Virus record (IMG/VR): IMGVR_UViG_3300042541_001248
Coordinates: 1-26,455 of that record
Direction: 5' to 3' (one strand)
From: a virus
Length of the DNA stretch: 26,455 nt
The notes under the pieces are model-generated. The model was not told the origin of the DNA, searched no databases, and saw nothing but the letters and a program-made list of their open reading frames with translations. The position numbers and the translations under genes were made by a program. Below, one piece after another: positions 25,584-26,455 of this stretch; position 1 is the first letter of the stretch; each line of letters opens with the position of its first letter.

Positions 25584-26455
25584 ATGGCAACTCTCTATTT
25601 CAACGCTGCGGTTGACGCTAACTGGGACGAAATCGGCAACTGGTGGACGGACGATGCGTTCACCACGCAGGCGGCTGCCCTGCCAGCCAGCAGTGATAGC
25701 GTCGTGGTCAGTGCGAGCGTATTCGGCGGAAGCCCTAGCACAGTTGTGAACTTGACAGTTAACAACGGTGCCTATCTTAGCCTTAGTGTCGGCTTCACCG
25801 GCACCGCGACGTTCGACGGGGCGATCAACGAGGCGGCCCAGACAGGCGACATAACGTTTAACGGCGGTTCGACCAACATCAGCACCGTAACCGGCAACGC
25901 GACGTTTAATGGCGGGTCGGTCAACGGTGCCAACGGCACCGTAACCGGCAACGCAACGTTTAATGACAGTTCAATAAACGACGGCGGCACTGTCGGCGGC
26001 AACGCAACGTTTAATGACAGTTCGTACAACTACGGCACCGTAACCGGCAACGCGACGTTTAATGACAGTTCGCCCAACAGTTTCGGCACCGTCACCGGAG
26101 ACGCGACGTTTAATGACAGTTCGTACAACAGCGGCACCGTCACCGGAGACGCGACGTTTAATGGCACTTCGTACAACAGCAACACCGTCACCGGAGACGC
26201 CACATTCAACGCCAGTTCGACCAACATCACCGGCATTCTCTCTGCGGCAACTGCCACATTCAACGACAGTTCCACCAACAGCGGCAATCTCGATGCGACA
26301 ACTGCCACATTCAACGACAGTTCCACCAACAGCGGCAATCTCTCTATCACTGCCACATTCAACGACAGTTCCACCAACAGCGGCAATCTCTCTGGTGCCA
26401 CTGTGACAATCGCTGGCGGACCTGTAGAGGCTGGCGGCGGCCTGACAGATGGAAC
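25584..26455 (+). CDS. Repeat-rich fibre or adhesin, runs off the window
   Basis: Open frame from the ATG at 25584 to the window end, at least 290 aa, no stop seen. The N-terminus (MATLYFNAAVDANWDEIGNW, then a Val/Ser-rich part) resembles the capping region of a beta-solenoid. From about 25794 there are 12 repeats of about 15-18 aa with core ATFNDSSxNxGTVTGN. Such repeats predict a right-handed beta-helix and are common in phage fibres and adhesins. It directly follows the appendage gene, so a receptor-binding role is likely. No catalytic motif is seen in the visible part. Confidence 0.82.
   Translation, partial: MATLYFNAAVDANWDEIGNWWTDDAFTTQAAALPASSDSVVVSASVFGGSPSTVVNLTVNNGAYLSLSVGFTGTATFDGAINEAAQTGDITFNGGSTNISTVTGNATFNGGSVNGANGTVTGNATFNDSSINDGGTVGGNATFNDSSYNYGTVTGNATFNDSSPNSFGTVTGDATFNDSSYNSGTVTGDATFNGTSYNSNTVTGDATFNASSTNITGILSAATATFNDSSTNSGNLDATTATFNDSSTNSGNLSITATFNDSSTNSGNLSGATVTIAGGPVEAGGGLTDG
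25794..26400 (+). repeat. Tandem 45-54-bp repeats within the fibre gene
   Basis: Units encode ATFN-x-S-S-x-N-x-G-T/N-V/L-T/S-G. The first part uses GCG ACG TTT AAT codons; the last four or so units use GCC ACA TTC AAC. Three late units share an identical stretch of over 30 bases. The codon switch near 26190 suggests two separate expansions. Confidence 0.8.

Noticed and set aside
25794-26400. CRISPR-like array
   Set aside because: Units are contiguous in-frame protein repeats with variation throughout and no constant repeat/unique spacer pattern; no cas genes nearby.
25772-26401. Leftward frames made of ELSLNVALPVTVP-type repeats
   Set aside because: They are antisense readings of the fibre repeats, have no ribosome sites, and break into two pieces. 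The rightward frame starts after a proper gene and has no stop over 290 codons.
25584-26455. Diversity-generating retroelement target
   Set aside because: No reverse transcriptase or template repeat is present; variation is by tandem units, not by A-directed changes.

Overview
The window looks like the left and central part of a temperate tailed phage genome, either a free or circular form or one end of an assembly. The evidence is a tyrosine integrase beside a 3' tRNA-Arg fragment (candidate attP), a SaV/lambda-style recombination and replication block, a lambda-type terminase and portal, and capsid genes running into tail-fibre-like genes at the right edge. Base composition is moderately GC-rich. 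Several traits fit phages of Planctomycetes or other environmental bacteria: a prohead protease/major capsid fusion, a phage-borne csrA, and a GpA-like terminase with an N-terminal YAAWL module. No gene fixes the host, so host assignment is inference only.

Layout. (1) 1-616: the end of a rightward block with two small genes, one a YkgJ-like cysteine-cluster protein. (2) 617-2468: lysogeny region with a leftward XRE regulator, the attP-like tRNA-Arg(ACG) fragment and a rightward integrase. (3) 2395-10780: a long leftward early operon of about 19 mostly small genes. Only the ATP-dependent DNA ligase, a DUF932-like protein, a GYTHQW-type phage protein and three zinc-ribbon or basic proteins are recognisable. 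(4) 10781-11202: divergent control region with candidate promoters, hairpins and a GGA-rich leader. (5) 11203-16758: rightward csrA, YqaJ exonuclease, RecT, DUF1376 replication protein, zinc-binding protein, DUF3310 protein, RusA, ParB-DUF4417 fusion and a histone-like basic protein. (6) 16832-17215: a lone leftward C39-like cysteine peptidase. (7) 17280-26455: packaging and virion genes, namely a terminase-small-like protein, TerL, connector, portal, protease/capsid fusion, DUF2190-like protein, head-closure-like protein, two virion proteins and a repeat-rich fibre that runs off the end.

Two non-coding signals stand out. First, a 14-nt asymmetric element, (G/C)TGTCTCA followed by N5 and usually TG, occurs at 12 places. 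Eleven lie in gaps between genes or just over a stop codon. Nine of these eleven (seven in the early operon, two in the rightward block) read in the direction of transcription; two late copies are reversed. Four of the early copies sit next to GC-rich hairpins with a CGTTG or CGTCG loop directly upstream of a ribosome-binding site. This resembles a stoperator or nut-type control network. Second, the octamer ATCGCAAA recurs five times (plus a degenerate sixth) at about 11-bp phasing inside the DUF1376 gene. It is read there in three different codon frames, so it is a DNA-level repeat, and it is followed by a pyrimidine tract and an A-rich stretch. It is a good candidate for an iteron origin of replication placed like lambda ori in gene O.

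How the genes work together (inference from families): integrase and XRE control lysogeny; the left operon takes over the host; CsrA may act on mRNA after transcription; YqaJ, RecT, RusA and ligase form a recombination-dependent replication set around the iteron gene; ParB-DUF4417 and the basic protein border packaging; TerL, portal and the protease/capsid fusion build the head.
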